The notes under the pieces were generated by a model. That model worked only from the letters and a program-made list of their open reading frames with translations, was not told the DNA's origin and searched no databases. Below are positions 33,078 through 45,193 of a stretch of DNA of 64,000 nucleotides, one piece after another (within the stretch, counting starts at the first letter, position 1; every line of letters starts with the position of its first letter). The stretch is taken from positions 23,767,064 to 23,831,063 of the forward strand of contig NC_135558.1 of NCBI RefSeq assembly GCF_964340395.1, written 5' to 3'. This DNA is from Glandiceps talaboti. Taxonomy: Eukaryota > Hemichordata > Enteropneusta > Spengelidae. The position numbers were made by a program, and so were the translations under genes.

Positions 33078-35096
33078 GCAAATATTGCAACATTCACATT
33101 CATTCAAAACAAATATTTTATTTCTACATTTGTTGCAAAGTGCAATTATTACATCAAACATGCACACTTTGATTTTATGGATTTATGATTTAGTGAGTTT
33201 GACTAATTGTAAAATACCGTCACCATAACAAATGTTCTTATAAGTTTGAGTTCTAAGTACACTCACTGTCGCAGTTTTCAAACAGGGTCATGTTATTTGA
33301 CGAATACTATTTGATAATCACTGCCAACAACTAACACCCATATTGCCATTTAGTCAGTTTCCTTAGGGTCTTTTTCAACAGGGTTTAAAGTCAGAAGTAA
33401 CTTTTGTTATGACACGTAGTCCCTGAATTTATAACCCTACATCGATGACTTAGTAATTGGATGACAGTATTAGTAATCAGACAGGAACTTCCATGCCAAT
33501 TTACGTATTTGTCTTGTAAGTTATGAATTTCGCCACTCAGTTTGATTTAAATATTGGGTAAAAACATTGGTATTGTGGTATCACCATTACACAAAACGTT
33601 AACACTGTCTGATATCAGAGACACTTCTTTGTTCAAGATATGTCCCATATTTTCTTTTAAAAAAATACCCAAATATCTTGGAAAGTGTCATCTCGTTTGA
33701 ACTGAGCACTGGGAGAAAATTATCATTGAGATGTTTGTAGATTTAATGAGAGCTAAATGACATTCAAGTGATTTTGTATCATTTCCACATACTTTGCTTT
33801 CGTGAAAACACTAACAACTACGACAGTGTTGTTACATACATACAGTAACTTTGTGATCGCCGATATTAATGCTTTGCTTTTGTGAAAAGACTAACAACAA
33901 CGACAGTGATGTTACATACGGTAACTTTGTGATTGCCAATATTAATGATCTCATAACTGATCAAACCTTTAGTATCACCTGAACTTTCATACGAATGCTT
34001 GAGTATGACAATATGATAGTTCCGCGAGGATTGGGGAGACGAGTCAATATCTGTCCGAAAACAAAGTCTGTCCGAAAAATGCAACAATGAGTGTATGGTC
34101 TTACAAAATTTACTTCTCTCCAATTAAACATACAAAAGTCCTTATCAATACTGCAAACTATAAACTTCAACACTCCAAACATGACAAGCAACATGGCTGC
34201 TATGTAAATGAGCTTGATTTCATGGCATGGAAACTCCATGGTAACAAGCCAGCATAGCCCCATTCTGACAGTGTCCTCAAGTTCAAAAGTTATTACTTTT
34301 CAACATAACAATCAACGTGGCTGCTGTGTAAATGAGGTATATACAGTACAAATCATGATATCCAGTACTTTAAAACAAGCAGAAGCCAAGTTTCCTATAT
34401 CTATGCATCTATAAATTGTATACAGAGCAAACATCTATCTGCAGACCCCTTGGCGTGGTAACACTATTATTCAATATACCAAAAATGCTATGGAAATGGA
34501 CGGATGTGTTAGGGTTACTGTTGAAAATATGCATTGATCCATCACTTGTTTTAGTGAATACAAAATGTGGTATATTTGGTAATACATTAAGTACTTAAAA
34601 CTTCATTTTTGTAAATCACTGCAAAGTGTCTTGCACTCTCCAAATCACACTAGTGAACACACTGTAAATAACAAAAAAAAAAGTGAAACTGAGTGAATAG
34701 AAATCATATCAGTATGGTTAAATCTGTAATAATGCCAATGTCTTTGGACAGAATATTGTAACATTTTTCGCACATTTAGTGTATCACATTCAGTTTGGAA
34801 TAATGTATATTATATTTATAGTGTATCAGATATTTGCCGAAACATAAGTGTTCAATATCAGCCTGGATCACTTTGTCAAGATAATTGGCTTCACTTAGGA
34901 ATCATTGTGTAGGTCTATATGAATACTGTCAAAAAAACCTTTTCATTTCAGCCATATTGGAAAACAACAAAGTTATCCATGTAGATTTTAAACAGAGCTA
35001 TCACGAAACCCCACATTTTGATATAATGACAGCTGCCTTCCATCGACATCACATGTTTATTCTTAATACAAGCCTGTATGATGAAACCGATCTCGT

Positions 35097-35127
<31 letters not shown>

Positions 35128-35444
35128 TCTACACTACACTACAATTTTAATATTTGTGCAGTGTGACACTCAAAAAGGATTGAATACAAAATGAGTTGTA
35201 AATGTACCTCAGCACTGAAATCAACTCCAAAAATACAATATAAAGATTTTATTTCCAACAGTGCATCCATCACAAAATATTCATTGTAAATTAGGGTTTA
35301 GTCATATTGGTGTTACACATGTATATATTTTAGTAGATAACCAATCTAATATGATAACTAAGTCATTTGTTTTATTGACTAAATTGTGGTCAATCTTGTA
35401 TTTGTTTACATATGGGACAGTTGGTTGCAGATTGATCTGATCCT
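33078..35444. other. Intergenic, no gene; small duplication and (CA)n
   Basis: No coding region is supported. It holds a roughly 75-bp tandem duplication at about 33790-33945 (GTGAAAACACTAACAACTAC recurring as GTGAAAAGACTAACAACAAC) and a CA microsatellite at 35098-35124. Two stretches near 34165-34260 and 34300-34400 share CAACATGGCTGC/CAACGTGGCTGC and TGTAAATGAG words, perhaps a diverged repeat. Confidence 0.5.
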
Positions 35445-35688
35445 TTATTCCCATTCAGGGTGAATGGTGAAGTGTCGGGGAATGGCGCGGTGAGGGCGTG
35501 TAAACATAGCGATGGTGTTAGAGACCGGTCCAGGATGTCTGAGTATTGGTAGGTGATGCCAGGTTTGTTTTTCTGGGACTGTAGCACGGGTGTTTGGTGT
35601 CAGGAGGCGGAGATGAGTACGCCGTTTGGCTGGGTCAATAGCACCTGGGTCTCTACGACGAGCTAAGACATAACTGCCAGTTCTACCC
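35445..35688 (-). CDS. Terminal exon of unidentified minus-strand gene
   Basis: The minus-strand acceptor is TTTCTAACCACAG at 35689, followed by a 244-nt open stretch ending at TAA 35447-35445. It encodes GRTGSYVLARRRDPGAIDPA and ends IPRHFTIHPEWE. GC content is higher than the surroundings, as expected for coding DNA. It lies downstream of four exons on the same strand (44093 to 37133) and is probably their 3' end. The phase of the donor before it could not be established, so an intervening exon may exist. Confidence 0.6.
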
Positions 35689-36222
35689 CTGTGGTTAGAA
35701 AGTAGAGATAGGAATTAGGACATGGTAAAACACAGCTAATATTTATTTCTGACCATAACAGACAGCCCTGCAAAGTAAGATAAACATTATATAGACAGAA
35801 GGTTGGCAAAAAAATATCACATTTTATTTTTAAAGAATTTTTTTTTGCCACTAATAATATTATAGTCAACAGTGAAACTTAAAGTTTCCAGTCCATTTAA
35901 CACAACTGAACTGATGTTCAGTAGTGCCATAGGCATGGTGAAATATCTGTGTGCATGTGCATGTGTGTGTGTGTGTGTGCCAGTGTTGCAGCCGGCCTTT
36001 TGAAAGAGTGGGACATAGTGTCCCAACACTTTCATTGGATTGGATTTCAGATTTTGCTTTCCAATCATGCCTGGCAAGATGCTATTGATTCTCTCTAATA
36101 AGCTAGCTACATGTAGCAGCCCAAAAGCGGACCCAAATTCCTTAATCTTATTGGTGATTTTTAGCACAACTGAACTAATAAGGTTCACTTGTGCTATATG
36201 CCTGGCAGTGTGTCTGTCTGTC

Positions 36223-36286
<64 letters not shown>

Positions 36287-37132
36287 CAACTTACAGTAAA
36301 AAACCACTGGACTGATTGCCATGATATTTGGTGAGTGTATTACCTTGGGTGTCTAGTTGGGAAATTGTTCAAATCAAAACGATCTTACCACAGGTGTGTG
36401 ATTTGGTAAAAAAATGAAATTTGGTGGGAACATTCTTAAGGGGATGTAAAGTAAGATTTGTCCATGACGGGATGATTCCATCAGTGACATGCAAATTAGG
36501 TATAAAAATGTGTCCTTTTGGTCAAAAATCTATAATTCCAAACCTACAAAGCAAAGATTGGGCAGGAATTTAATAGGTATGCATCTGGGGATGTGTATAT
36601 GAAGCTTTATCCACAACAGAGCTGATTTGACTGAAATTTGGTGGGAACGCTCTTATGGGTGTTTAGTTTATCAATTGTTCATGACATGATAATCCCATGA
36701 TTGATATGCAAATTAGATCTAAGAATGTGTTTCTTTGGTCAGAAAGTTATATCTTGAAAACTACATAATGAATGGGGTTGAAACTTGGTAGGGATGTTTC
36801 TGGAGGTGTTGTCTGCAGTTTTCCTTCAAAACATTTTGACACAACTGGCCCTAGCAACCATGGCCATGCCCTTAGCAACATTGAAGTGATAATGCATATT
36901 ACAAGGATAACAACAGATACAGGTAGGTAAGTGAATAAAGAATCAAAAAATGTATGTTAATATGCCTAGCATATTAACACCCATAGTAACATCCAAATGA
37001 TGGTTTTTATTGCAAAGATGAAACTGGGAAAGGTAGGCAAGTGAATAAGATTCCGAAAATGTATGCAAATACATGTATACCTAGCAACAAGACCATGCCC
37101 ATAGCAACAGCCAAGTACAGTTGTGCTACAAC
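35689..37132. repeat. Intronic block of interspersed repeats with (GT)n tracts
   Basis: Contains AACTGATGTTCAGTAGTGCC and a GT run near 35960, then CTGGCAGTGTGTCTGTCTG with a GT run at 36229-36283. The long body (36290-37132) shares blocks with 24174-24545 and 27306-27700. Its end GTACAGTTGTGCTACAAC (37115-37132) abuts the exon at 37133. A minus-strand open stretch at about 35985-36185 (EFGSAFGLLHVASLLERINS) probably lies within repeat sequence. Confidence 0.7.
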
Positions 37133-37323
37133 GCCACTAGCACTATTTTTAAGAATGTTATTTCTAAATCTGACATACTTATTCAGAGTTTCCAGTACTT
37201 GCTGAAGTCTGTCACCATCACATATCTTACAGTTGCTGTCATCATCATGATTAACACTATCCTTGACTCCCATCAAACGACTGCCTGCCAATGAACTGAA
37301 AAACTGAATGGCCACATCACGAT
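37133..37323 (-). CDS. Exon of unidentified minus-strand gene
   Basis: The minus-strand acceptor TTTCCTTTCAG lies just above 37323. The exon continues the phase of the exon ending at 40655 (AGAG|AT gives R-D). It encodes RDVAIQFFSSLAGSRLMG, an acidic DDDSNCKICDGDR patch with a CxxC pair, and ETLNKYVRFRNNILKN. The 3' boundary is uncertain: no strong donor is visible before the interspersed repeat that begins at 37132. The exon may have been cut by, or end within, that repeat. Confidence 0.65.
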
Positions 37324-37699
37324 CTGAAAGGAAATTGAGATGGATTGTTTATTTCATTCTTCATGGTATCAACTTGAAATTGATCTTCAGGTGGTTTGAT
37401 GTAACAACAAATTATACATGGATATCACACACTTGAAACAACACTTTACAACATTTGTACTTTAGAAATGATATAAATAAAAATATTATCATCTGATATC
37501 ATGGTAAACTACTTTCTTGTTTGTGACAAATTACACAATGGAATCTCTGAAGCTCTGGCTGTATGAATGCTCTCAAAAAATAATGGTATGTGATTTTAAT
37601 TTGCATGACAAAAGGTGTATTGTTAAGTAGATTTGGCCCTATTTCTTCTTCCATAAGGAAGAGATATATTAGTGGGTGGAAGTATGTGTGTGTCTGTGT
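37324..37699. other. Intronic, no feature recognised
   Basis: AT-rich sequence between an exon and a tandem duplication. No coding or repeat signal was noted apart from an ATATATTAGTGGGTGGAAG word near 37665 that precedes TGTG-rich sequence. Confidence 0.4.
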
Positions 37700-38390
37700 C
37701 ATTGTCTTCTCCAAAACGGCTGGCTCAATTCAAACAAAATTTTATACACATGTTCCGTAGGGTAATAGCAAGAACTAATTAGGTTTTGGTAAACATCCCA
37801 TGAATGTTAATGAGCAATTTATGTAGTTAATGATTTTCGGTAATTAGGCTATATCTCAAGAATGCACGCATTAAATTCATTATAACTTAAAACATACATT
37901 TGCGATACCAAAGCGCACTTGTCCTGAAAATATTACTAATGTAGCTTTTAGTTTTAATAAGTTATTGGCATATTTTTGGTATGCCACAAAAAGAAAAAAA
38001 AATAGTTTCTGCTCAGGAAATGTTGTCTAAAGTGGTGCGACTTTATCCTTTCTTTTAAAAAAACCGACTCGCTCAATTCAAATGAAATTTATTGCATGTG
38101 TTCCATAGGTAGTGACAAGAAGTGATTATGTTTCGGTAAACATCCCATGCATATTAACGGGCAATTTACATAATTAATGGTTTTCAGTAATTAGGCTATA
38201 TCTCAAGAATGTACTCTTCAAATTCAATATAATTTGATACATACATTTGCAATACCAAAGCGCACTTGTCCTGAAAATATTATTGATGTAGCTTTTAGTT
38301 TTAATAAGTTATTGGCATATTTTTGTAGGCCACTAAAAGGGAAAACATAGTTTCTCGTCAGGAAATGTTGTCTAAAGTGGTGTGATGATG
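37700..38390. repeat. Tandem duplication of a roughly 340-bp unit
   Basis: Two adjacent copies (about 37708-38045 and 38058-38390) share GGTAAACATCCCATG, TTAGGCTATATCTCAAGAAT, CCAAAGCGCACTTGTCCTGA, TTTTAATAAGTTATTGGCAT and GAAATGTTGTCTAAAGTGGT. Divergence of several per cent and indels show that the duplication is not recent. Confidence 0.9.
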
Positions 38391-38602
38391 CAATTTTTTT
38401 TTACATTCTCAACAAATGTTGATCAATCTACTTATCATTGCAGTTACTGTTCTTTTTATTTAGTACTTTACAGCAAGTGTGTATGTTGGGCATGTCATGG
38501 GCTAGTTCATGATTAGTTTTTCCGTTGTCTTCACTGGTGGCAATTAATGTAGGGAGAGTTACTTTTGTGTTTTGCCCTAACCCTAAATGCAAGAAGTGAT
38601 TA

Positions 38603-40279
38603 CTACCGTCTTCCATTACTTACTATGCTACCGTCTTCCATTACTTACTATGCTACCGTCTTCCATTACTTACTATGCTACCGTCTTCCATTACTTACTA
38701 TGCTACCGTCTTCCATTACTTACTATGCTACCGTCTTCCATTACTTACTATACTACTGTCTTCCATTACTTACTATACTACCGTCTTCCATTACTTACTA
38801 TACTACTGTCTTCCATTACTTACTATACTACCGTCTTCCATTACTTACTATACTACTGTCTTCCATTACTTACTATACTACTGTCTTTCATTACTTACTA
38901 TACTACTGTCTTCCATTACTTACTATGCTACTGTCTTCCATTACTTACTATACTACTGTCTTCCATTACTTACTATACTACCGTCTTCCATTACTTACTA
39001 TACTACTGTCTTCCATTACTTACTATACTACTGTCTTCCATTACTTACTATGCTACTGTCTTCCATTACTTACTATGCTACTGTCTTCCATTACTTACTA
39101 TACTACCGTCTTCCATTACTTACTATACCACTGTCTTTCATTACTTACTATACTACTGTCTTCCATTACTTACTATACTACTGTCTTCCATTACTTACTA
39201 TACTACTGTCTTCCATTACTTACTATACTGCTGTCTTCCATTACTTACTATGCTACTGTCTTCCATTACTTACTATGCTACTGTCTTCCATTACTTACTA
39301 TACTACCGCCTTCCATTACTTCCTATACTACTGTCTTCCATTACTTACTATGCTACCGTCTTCCATTACTTACTATACTACTGTCTTCCATTACTTACTA
39401 TGCTACCGTCTTCCATTACTTACTATACTACTGTCTTCCATTACTTACTATACTACCGTCTTCCATTACTTACTATACTACCGTCTTCCATTACTTACTA
39501 TGCTACCATCTTCCATTACTTACCATGCTAGCATCTTCCATTACTTACTATACTACCGCCTTCCATTACTTACTATGCTACTGTCTTCCATTACTTACTA
39601 TGCTACTGTCTTCCATTACTTACTATGCTACCGTCTTCCATTACTTACTATGCTAGCATCTTCCATTACTTACTATACTACCGTCTTCCATTACTTACTA
39701 TACTACTGTCTTCCATTACTTGCTATACTACCGTCTTCCATTACTTACTATACTACTGTCTTCCATTACTTACTATGCTACCGTCTTCCATTACTTACTA
39801 TGCTACTGTCTTCCATTACTTACTATGTTACCGTCTTCCATTACTTACTATACTACCGCCTTCCATTACTTACTATGCTACCGTCTTCCATTACTTACTA
39901 TACTACTGTCTTCCATTACTTACTATGCTACCGTCTTCCATTACTTACTATACTACCGTCTTCCATTACTTACTATACTACCGTCTTCCATTACTTACTA
40001 TACTACCGTCTTCCATTACTTACTATGCTACCATCTTCCATTACTTACCATGCTAGCGTCTTCCATTACTTACTATACTACTGTCTTCCATTACTTACCA
40101 TGCTAGCGTCTTCCATTACTTGCTATACTTCCGTCTTCCATTACTTACTATACTACTGTCTTCCATTACTTAATATGCTACCATCTTCCATTACTTACCA
40201 TGCTAGCGTCTTCCATTACTTACTATACTACTGTCTTCCATTACTTACTATACTACTGTCTTCCATTACTTACTATACT
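38603..40279. repeat. 25-bp minisatellite, about 67 copies
   Basis: Units read TACCGTCTTCCATTACTTAC plus TATGC or TATAC. Almost all variation is at three sites (CCG/CTG/CCA/CCT-like position, GCT/ACT, GTC/GCC). Period 25 shifts the frame each copy, so all three plus-strand frames carry the same 25-residue repeat (for example LPLLTILLSSITYYTTVFHY) and stay open. These are artefacts. The array lies in an intron of the unidentified minus-strand gene. Confidence 0.97.
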
Positions 40280-40654
40280 AACTGGCATGAACCGGTGCAC
40301 TCTCTATGACATCATAATACCCCAAAGGGAGAACAATAGGCAGTATAACAGTAAATTCATGGCTGTTTGGGTCGCTGCAAGTCATCTGAACTTTTTTTTT
40401 CTCATGTATCGTGCAATTTTGAAGTTAGCTTTGCATGTACTGGCCAAGAGACATATTGGTATAAAGAACATTTTTCAAGGTTGTGGTATGGGGCATTTTG
40501 AATCACCTTTTAAAGTTTCAAGTGCTTTGTTTGGTTCACCTATTTTCACTGCTTATTTTCAGGGACTGTATTAACACTAAGTATATTACTTCTTGTACTG
40601 TATAGAAAGATTAATCATCAGAAACAACATTTAGTTTTCAAATGTGAAACTTAC
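40280..40654. other. Intronic, no feature recognised
   Basis: Unique sequence between the 25-bp array and an exon on the minus strand. No supported feature. Confidence 0.4.
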
Positions 40655-40856
40655 CTCTATCAGTGGCTCCTTGCATCCATTTCTGTACAGCTCTCTTGGC
40701 ATCAGGTTGTAATGTTCTGTTCAGTGTTTTGTCTACATAGTCCCTATCAGCTGCCTTTAGGACAGTATCCACTACCTTCTTGTCAGCATCTGGTGCAGCC
40801 TGCATCCACTTCTCAGCAGCAGGCTGGGCTCTAGGTTTCAGTGAGCGTTGCATAGT
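40655..40856 (-). CDS. Exon of unidentified minus-strand gene with internal repeat
   Basis: The minus-strand acceptor GTACACACAG lies at 40857 and the donor AGAG|GTAAGT at 40655. It is 202 nt, beginning in phase 0 and ending one base into a codon. It encodes two related motifs, LKPRAQPAAEKWMQAAPDAD and LQPDAKRAVQKWMQGATD, separated by about 44 residues, so the exon holds an internal duplication of a helical segment centred on KWMQ. Residues between them (VVDTVLKAADRDYVDKTLNR) are charged and helical. The family is not recognised. Confidence 0.8.
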
Positions 40857-41059
40857 CTGTGTGTACAAAATGACATGTATGGGAGAGTCACACACACTCA
40901 GTTGTACCAAGTGTTTGTCAATGAATGTTTTTTGCTACATATGAATTTCACTGAAAATAAATTTTTATTTATCTTAACTTTGACGTCAATCAGGAGTCCA
41001 CATGCACAGGTGACTAACACCTATAAAATAGGCCTGTGGGTTTAGTGCATTTTACTTAC

Positions 41060-41145
41060 AGTTTTCAGAAGGTCTGTCTCTGATCGTTTCCGTTCCAGCT
41101 TACGTCTTCCAATAGATGAATCTGATATAGAGGGAAGGGTTTTAC
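41060..41145 (-). CDS. Exon of unidentified minus-strand gene
   Basis: The minus-strand acceptor TTTGCCTTCCCAG precedes 41145 and the donor AAAACT|GTAAGT ends it at 41060. The 86 nt encode GKTLPSISDSSIGRRKLERK and then RSETDLLKT, a basic serine-rich linker. Phase agrees with both neighbours (AATG|GT upstream, whole codon downstream), which strongly supports the gene model. Confidence 0.8.
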
Positions 41146-41221
41146 CTGGGAAGGCAAATAAAGGAAAAATTACAGCAAAAAACTGAAGAGAATAATGAAA
41201 AATTTGTCAAATAAAGGAGGC

Positions 41222-43758
41222 ATATATCAGTAGAGAACTAAGGATTACAGAATCTCATATTAGTGATATCCTATCAGTAGAGAACTAAGGATTACATATT
41301 CTCATATCAGTGATATCCTATCAGTAGAGAACTAAGGATTACAGATTCTCATATTAGTGATATCCTATCAGTAGGGAACTAAGGATTACAGATTCTCATA
41401 TTAGTGATATCCTATCAGTAGAGAACTAAGGATTACAGATTCTCATATTAGTGATATCCTATCAGTAGAGAACTAAGGATTACAGATTCTCATATTAGTG
41501 ATATCCTATCAGTAGAGAACTAAGGATTACAGATTCTCATATTAGTGATATCCTATCAGTAGGGAACTAAGGATTACAGATTCTCATATTAGTGATATCC
41601 TATCAGTAGGGAACTAAGGATTACAGATTCTCATATTAGTGATATCCTATCAGTAGAGAACTAAGGATTACAGATTCTCATATTAGTGATATCCTATCAG
41701 TAGGGAACTAAGGATTACAGATTCTCATATTAGTGATATCCTATCAGTAGGGAACTAAGGATTACAGATTCTCATATTAGTGATATCCTATCAGTAGAGA
41801 ACTAAGGATTACAGATTCTCATGTTGGTGATATCCTATCAGTATGGAACTAAGGATTACATATTCTCATATTGGTGATATCCTATCAGTAGAGAACTAAG
41901 GATTACAGATTCTCATATTAGTGATATCCTATCAGTAGGGAACTAAGGATTACAGATTCTCATATTAGTGATATCCTATCAGTAGAGAACTAGGGATTAC
42001 AGATTCTCATATTGGTGATATCCTATCAGTAGGGAACTAAGGATTACAGATTCTCATATTAGTGATATCCTATAAGTAGGGAACTAAAGATTACAGATTC
42101 TCATATTGGTGATATCCTATCAGTAGAGAACTAAGGATTACAGATTCTCATATTAGTGATATCCTATCAGTAGAGAACTAAAGATTACAGATTCTCATAT
42201 TAGTGATATCCTATCAGTAGAGAACTAAAGATTACAGATTCTCATATCAGTGATATCCTATCAGTAGAGAACTAAAGATTACATATTCTCATATTGGTGA
42301 TATCCTATCAGTAGGGAACTAAGGATTACAGATTCTCATATTGGTGATATCCTATCAGTAGGGAACTAAGGATTACAGATTCTCATATTGGTGATATCCT
42401 ATCAGTAGAGAACTAAGGATTACAGATTCTCATATTAGTGATATCCTATCAGTAGAGAACTAAGGATTACAGATTCTCATATTGGTGATATCCTATCAGT
42501 AGAGAACTAAGGATTACAGATTCTCATATTAGTGATATCCTATCAGTAGAGAACTAAGGATTACAGATTCTCATATTAGTGATATCCTATCAGTATGGAA
42601 CTAAGGATTACAGATTCTCATATCAGTGATATCCTATCAGTAGGGAACTAAGGATTACAGATTCTCATATTGGTGATATCCTATCAGTAGAGAACTAAGG
42701 ATTACAGATTCTCATATTAGTGATATCCTATCAGTAGAGAACTAAGGATTACAGATTCTCATATTGGTGATATCCTATCAGTAGAGAACTAAGGATTACA
42801 GATTCTCATATTAGTGATATCCTATCAGTAGAGAACTAAGGATTACAGATTCTCATATTAGTGATATCCTATCAGTATGGAACTAAGGATTACAGATTCT
42901 CATATTAGTGATATCCTATCAGTAGAGAACTAAGGATTACAGATTCTCATATTAGTGATATCCTATCAGTAGGGAACTAAGGATTACAGATTCTCATATT
43001 GGTGATATCCTATCAGTAGAGAACTAAGGATTACAGATTCTCATATTAGTGATATCCTATCAGTAGGGAACTAAGGATTACAGATTCTCATATTAGTGAT
43101 ATCCTATCAGTAGAGAACTAGGGATTACAGATTCTCATATTAGTGATATCCTATCAGTAGAGAACTAAAGATTACAGATTCTCATATCAGTGATATCCTA
43201 TCAGTAGGGAACTAAAGATTACAGATTCTCATATCAGTGATATCCTATCAGTAGGGAACTAAAGATTACAGATTCTCATATCAGTGATATCCTATCAGTA
43301 GGGAACTAAGGATTACAGATTCTCATATTAGTGATATCCTATCAGTAGAGAACTAGGGATTACAGATTCTCATATTAGTGATATCCTATCAGTAGGGAAC
43401 TAAGGATTACAGATTCTCATATTGGTGATATCCTATCAGTAGGGAACTAAAGATTACAGATTCTCATATCAGTGATATCCTATCAGTAGGGAACTAAGGA
43501 TTACAGATTCTCATATTAGTGATATCCTATCAGTAGAGAACTAAGGATTACAGATTCTCATATTAGTGATATCCTATCAGTAGAGAACTAAGGATTACAG
43601 ATTCTCATATTAGTGATATCCTATCAGTAGAGAACTAAGGATTACAGATTCTCATATTAGTGATATCCTATCAGTAGGGAACTAAGGATTACAGATTCTC
43701 ATATTAGTGATATCCTATCAGTAGAGAACTAAGGATTACAGATTCTCATATTAGTGAT
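41222..43758. repeat. 47-bp minisatellite filling an intron, about 54 copies
   Basis: Units contain GATATCCTATCAGTAGAGAA and CTAAGGATTACAGATTCTCA. Sites AGAGAAC/AGGGAAC, TTAGTG/TTGGTG/TCAGTG and AAGGAT/AAAGAT vary in blocks; for instance similar runs occur near 42380-42600 and 42680-42900. The array makes up about 93 per cent of the intron between 43875 and 41145. It is unrelated in sequence to the other 47-bp array at 32.3 kb. Confidence 0.97.
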
Positions 43759-43874
43759 ATCCTGTTTTTCCCAACTTTGACTTTTTTGTGTACAAACAGA
43801 TACACTCATGATAGAAAAAGGAAAAGTTATTTTAGTGGATGACTTGAAAGAATTACCATATGATCATATCTTAC

Positions 43875-44093
43875 CATTGCCATTGGCCGAGCCACGTACA
43901 GATCCTACAATACTAGCAGCAGACATGGGTGCATAGTCCTTACCACGGGATGGTGTAAACATGTGATATGGTGGACTGTAATGGGTTGTAGATGTCACAC
44001 TATTCTTTGATGATTTCAGATGACCTTTCACCTTATCTGGACTATTAAACAGCTCACCAGTCTGTGTCAACACATCATTCTCTATATTCAGAG
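43875..44093 (-). CDS. First recognised exon of unidentified minus-strand gene
   Basis: The minus-strand acceptor TTGATTGACAG lies at 44094 and the donor GGCAATG|GTAAGA at 43875. The 219 nt encode LNIENDVLTQTGELFNSPDK, HYSPPYHMFTPSRGKDYAP and SIVGSVRGSANGNG. The sequence is polar, serine-rich and probably disordered. It begins mid-codon, so at least one upstream exon should exist beyond 44.1 kb; none was identified. The acceptor is embedded in a short tandem repeat. Confidence 0.75.
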
Positions 44094-44235
44094 CTGTCAA
44101 TCAAATGAAATATCAAAAGTGATGTACCTGTATCCTGGCAGTCAAATGAAATATCAATAGTGATGTACCTGTATCATGTCAATCAAATGAAATATCAAAA
44201 GTGATGTACCTGTATCCTGGCAGTCAAATGAAATA
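44094..44235 (-). repeat. Short tandem repeat abutting an exon acceptor, about 3.5 copies
   Basis: Copies of 45 and 37 bp alternate, sharing CAAATGAAATATCAA and GTGATGTACCTGTATC. On the minus strand the copy next to the exon ends TTTGATTGACAG, the acceptor of the exon at 44093. The next copies read TTTGACTGCCAG and TTTGATTGACAT at the same position, so one retains an AG. Confidence 0.85.
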
Positions 44236-44653
44236 AATGTTAATTTCACTGAACTTGATCACCACTAATAGAAACTATTAAAGTATATAACTTCAGTATT
44301 TTATGAACATCAAAGGTAAACTGAAATTCAGTAGTACTAATAATGCCTTGTCACCACAAATATAGAAATGTATTGTTCATTTAAGTGAAAAAAAAGAGTT
44401 ACCAACACATTCATTAAAAGACTGTAATATATACAAAAATGTTGTCAAATTAGTACTGATGGGATAACATTCTGTTTAAATAATAATATGCATTGTCATA
44501 TTTCAGTTACCAAAGTTATGGCCATTTTATACATAAGCATTTCATGATGGTGACCCAGATCTGGCAATGTCAGGGCTAACATTTTTATCTGCAGGGTTGC
44601 TGATTGTATGAAGCAGTGAATAAATGGAGACATTCAGGAGCATCACAGTAGTG
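44236..44653. other. No feature recognised
   Basis: Unique sequence, AT-rich, no supported coding region. Confidence 0.4.
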
Positions 44654-45193
44654 GTTAGGTATGTTTTGATTAGTGGTAGTTGTGTTAGGTATGTTTTGAT
44701 TAGTGGTAGTTGTGTTAGGTATGTTTTGATTAGTGGTAGTTGTGTTAGGTATGTTTTGATTAGTGGTAGTTGTGTTAGGTATGTTTTGATTAGTGGTAGT
44801 TGTGTTAGGTATGTTTTGATTAGTGGTAGTTGTGTTAGGTATGTTTTGATTAGTGGTAGTTGTGTTAGGTATGTTTTGATTAGTGGTAGTTGTGTTAGGT
44901 ATGTTTTGATTAGTGGTAGTTGTGTTAGGTATGTTTTGATTAGTGGTAGTTGTGTTAGGTATGTTTTGATTAGTGGTAGTTGTGTTAGGTATGTTTTGAT
45001 TAGTGGTAGTTGTGTTAGGTATGTTTTGATTAGTGGTAGTTGTGTTAGGTATGTTTTGATTAGTGGTAGTTGTGTTAGGTATGTTTTGATTAGTGGTAGT
45101 TGTGTTAGGTATGTTTTGATTAGTGGTAGTTGTGTTAGGTATGTTTTGATTAGTGGTAGTTGTGTTAGGTATGTTTTGATTAGTGGTAGTTGT
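44654..45193. repeat. 30-bp minisatellite, 18 identical copies
   Basis: The 30-bp unit contains GTTAGGTATGTTTTGATTAG and then TGGTAGTTGT. All 18 copies appear identical, unlike every other array here. Because 30 is a multiple of three and the unit lacks stops in several frames, open frames occur on both strands (RYVLISGSCV; LPLIKTYLTQ; TTTNQNIPNT). Each copy contains AG|GTATGT, close to a consensus 5' splice site. Confidence 0.97.

Noticed and set aside
38565-40309. Overlapping 314- to 544-residue tyrosine/leucine-rich frames
   Set aside because: Period 25 makes all three plus-strand frames equivalent and stop-free. This is a property of the repeat, not evidence of a protein.
41222-43758. 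CRISPR-like array with regular repeats
   Set aside because: Repeats are contiguous, without unique spacers, and the genome is eukaryotic. The same reasoning excludes the other arrays.
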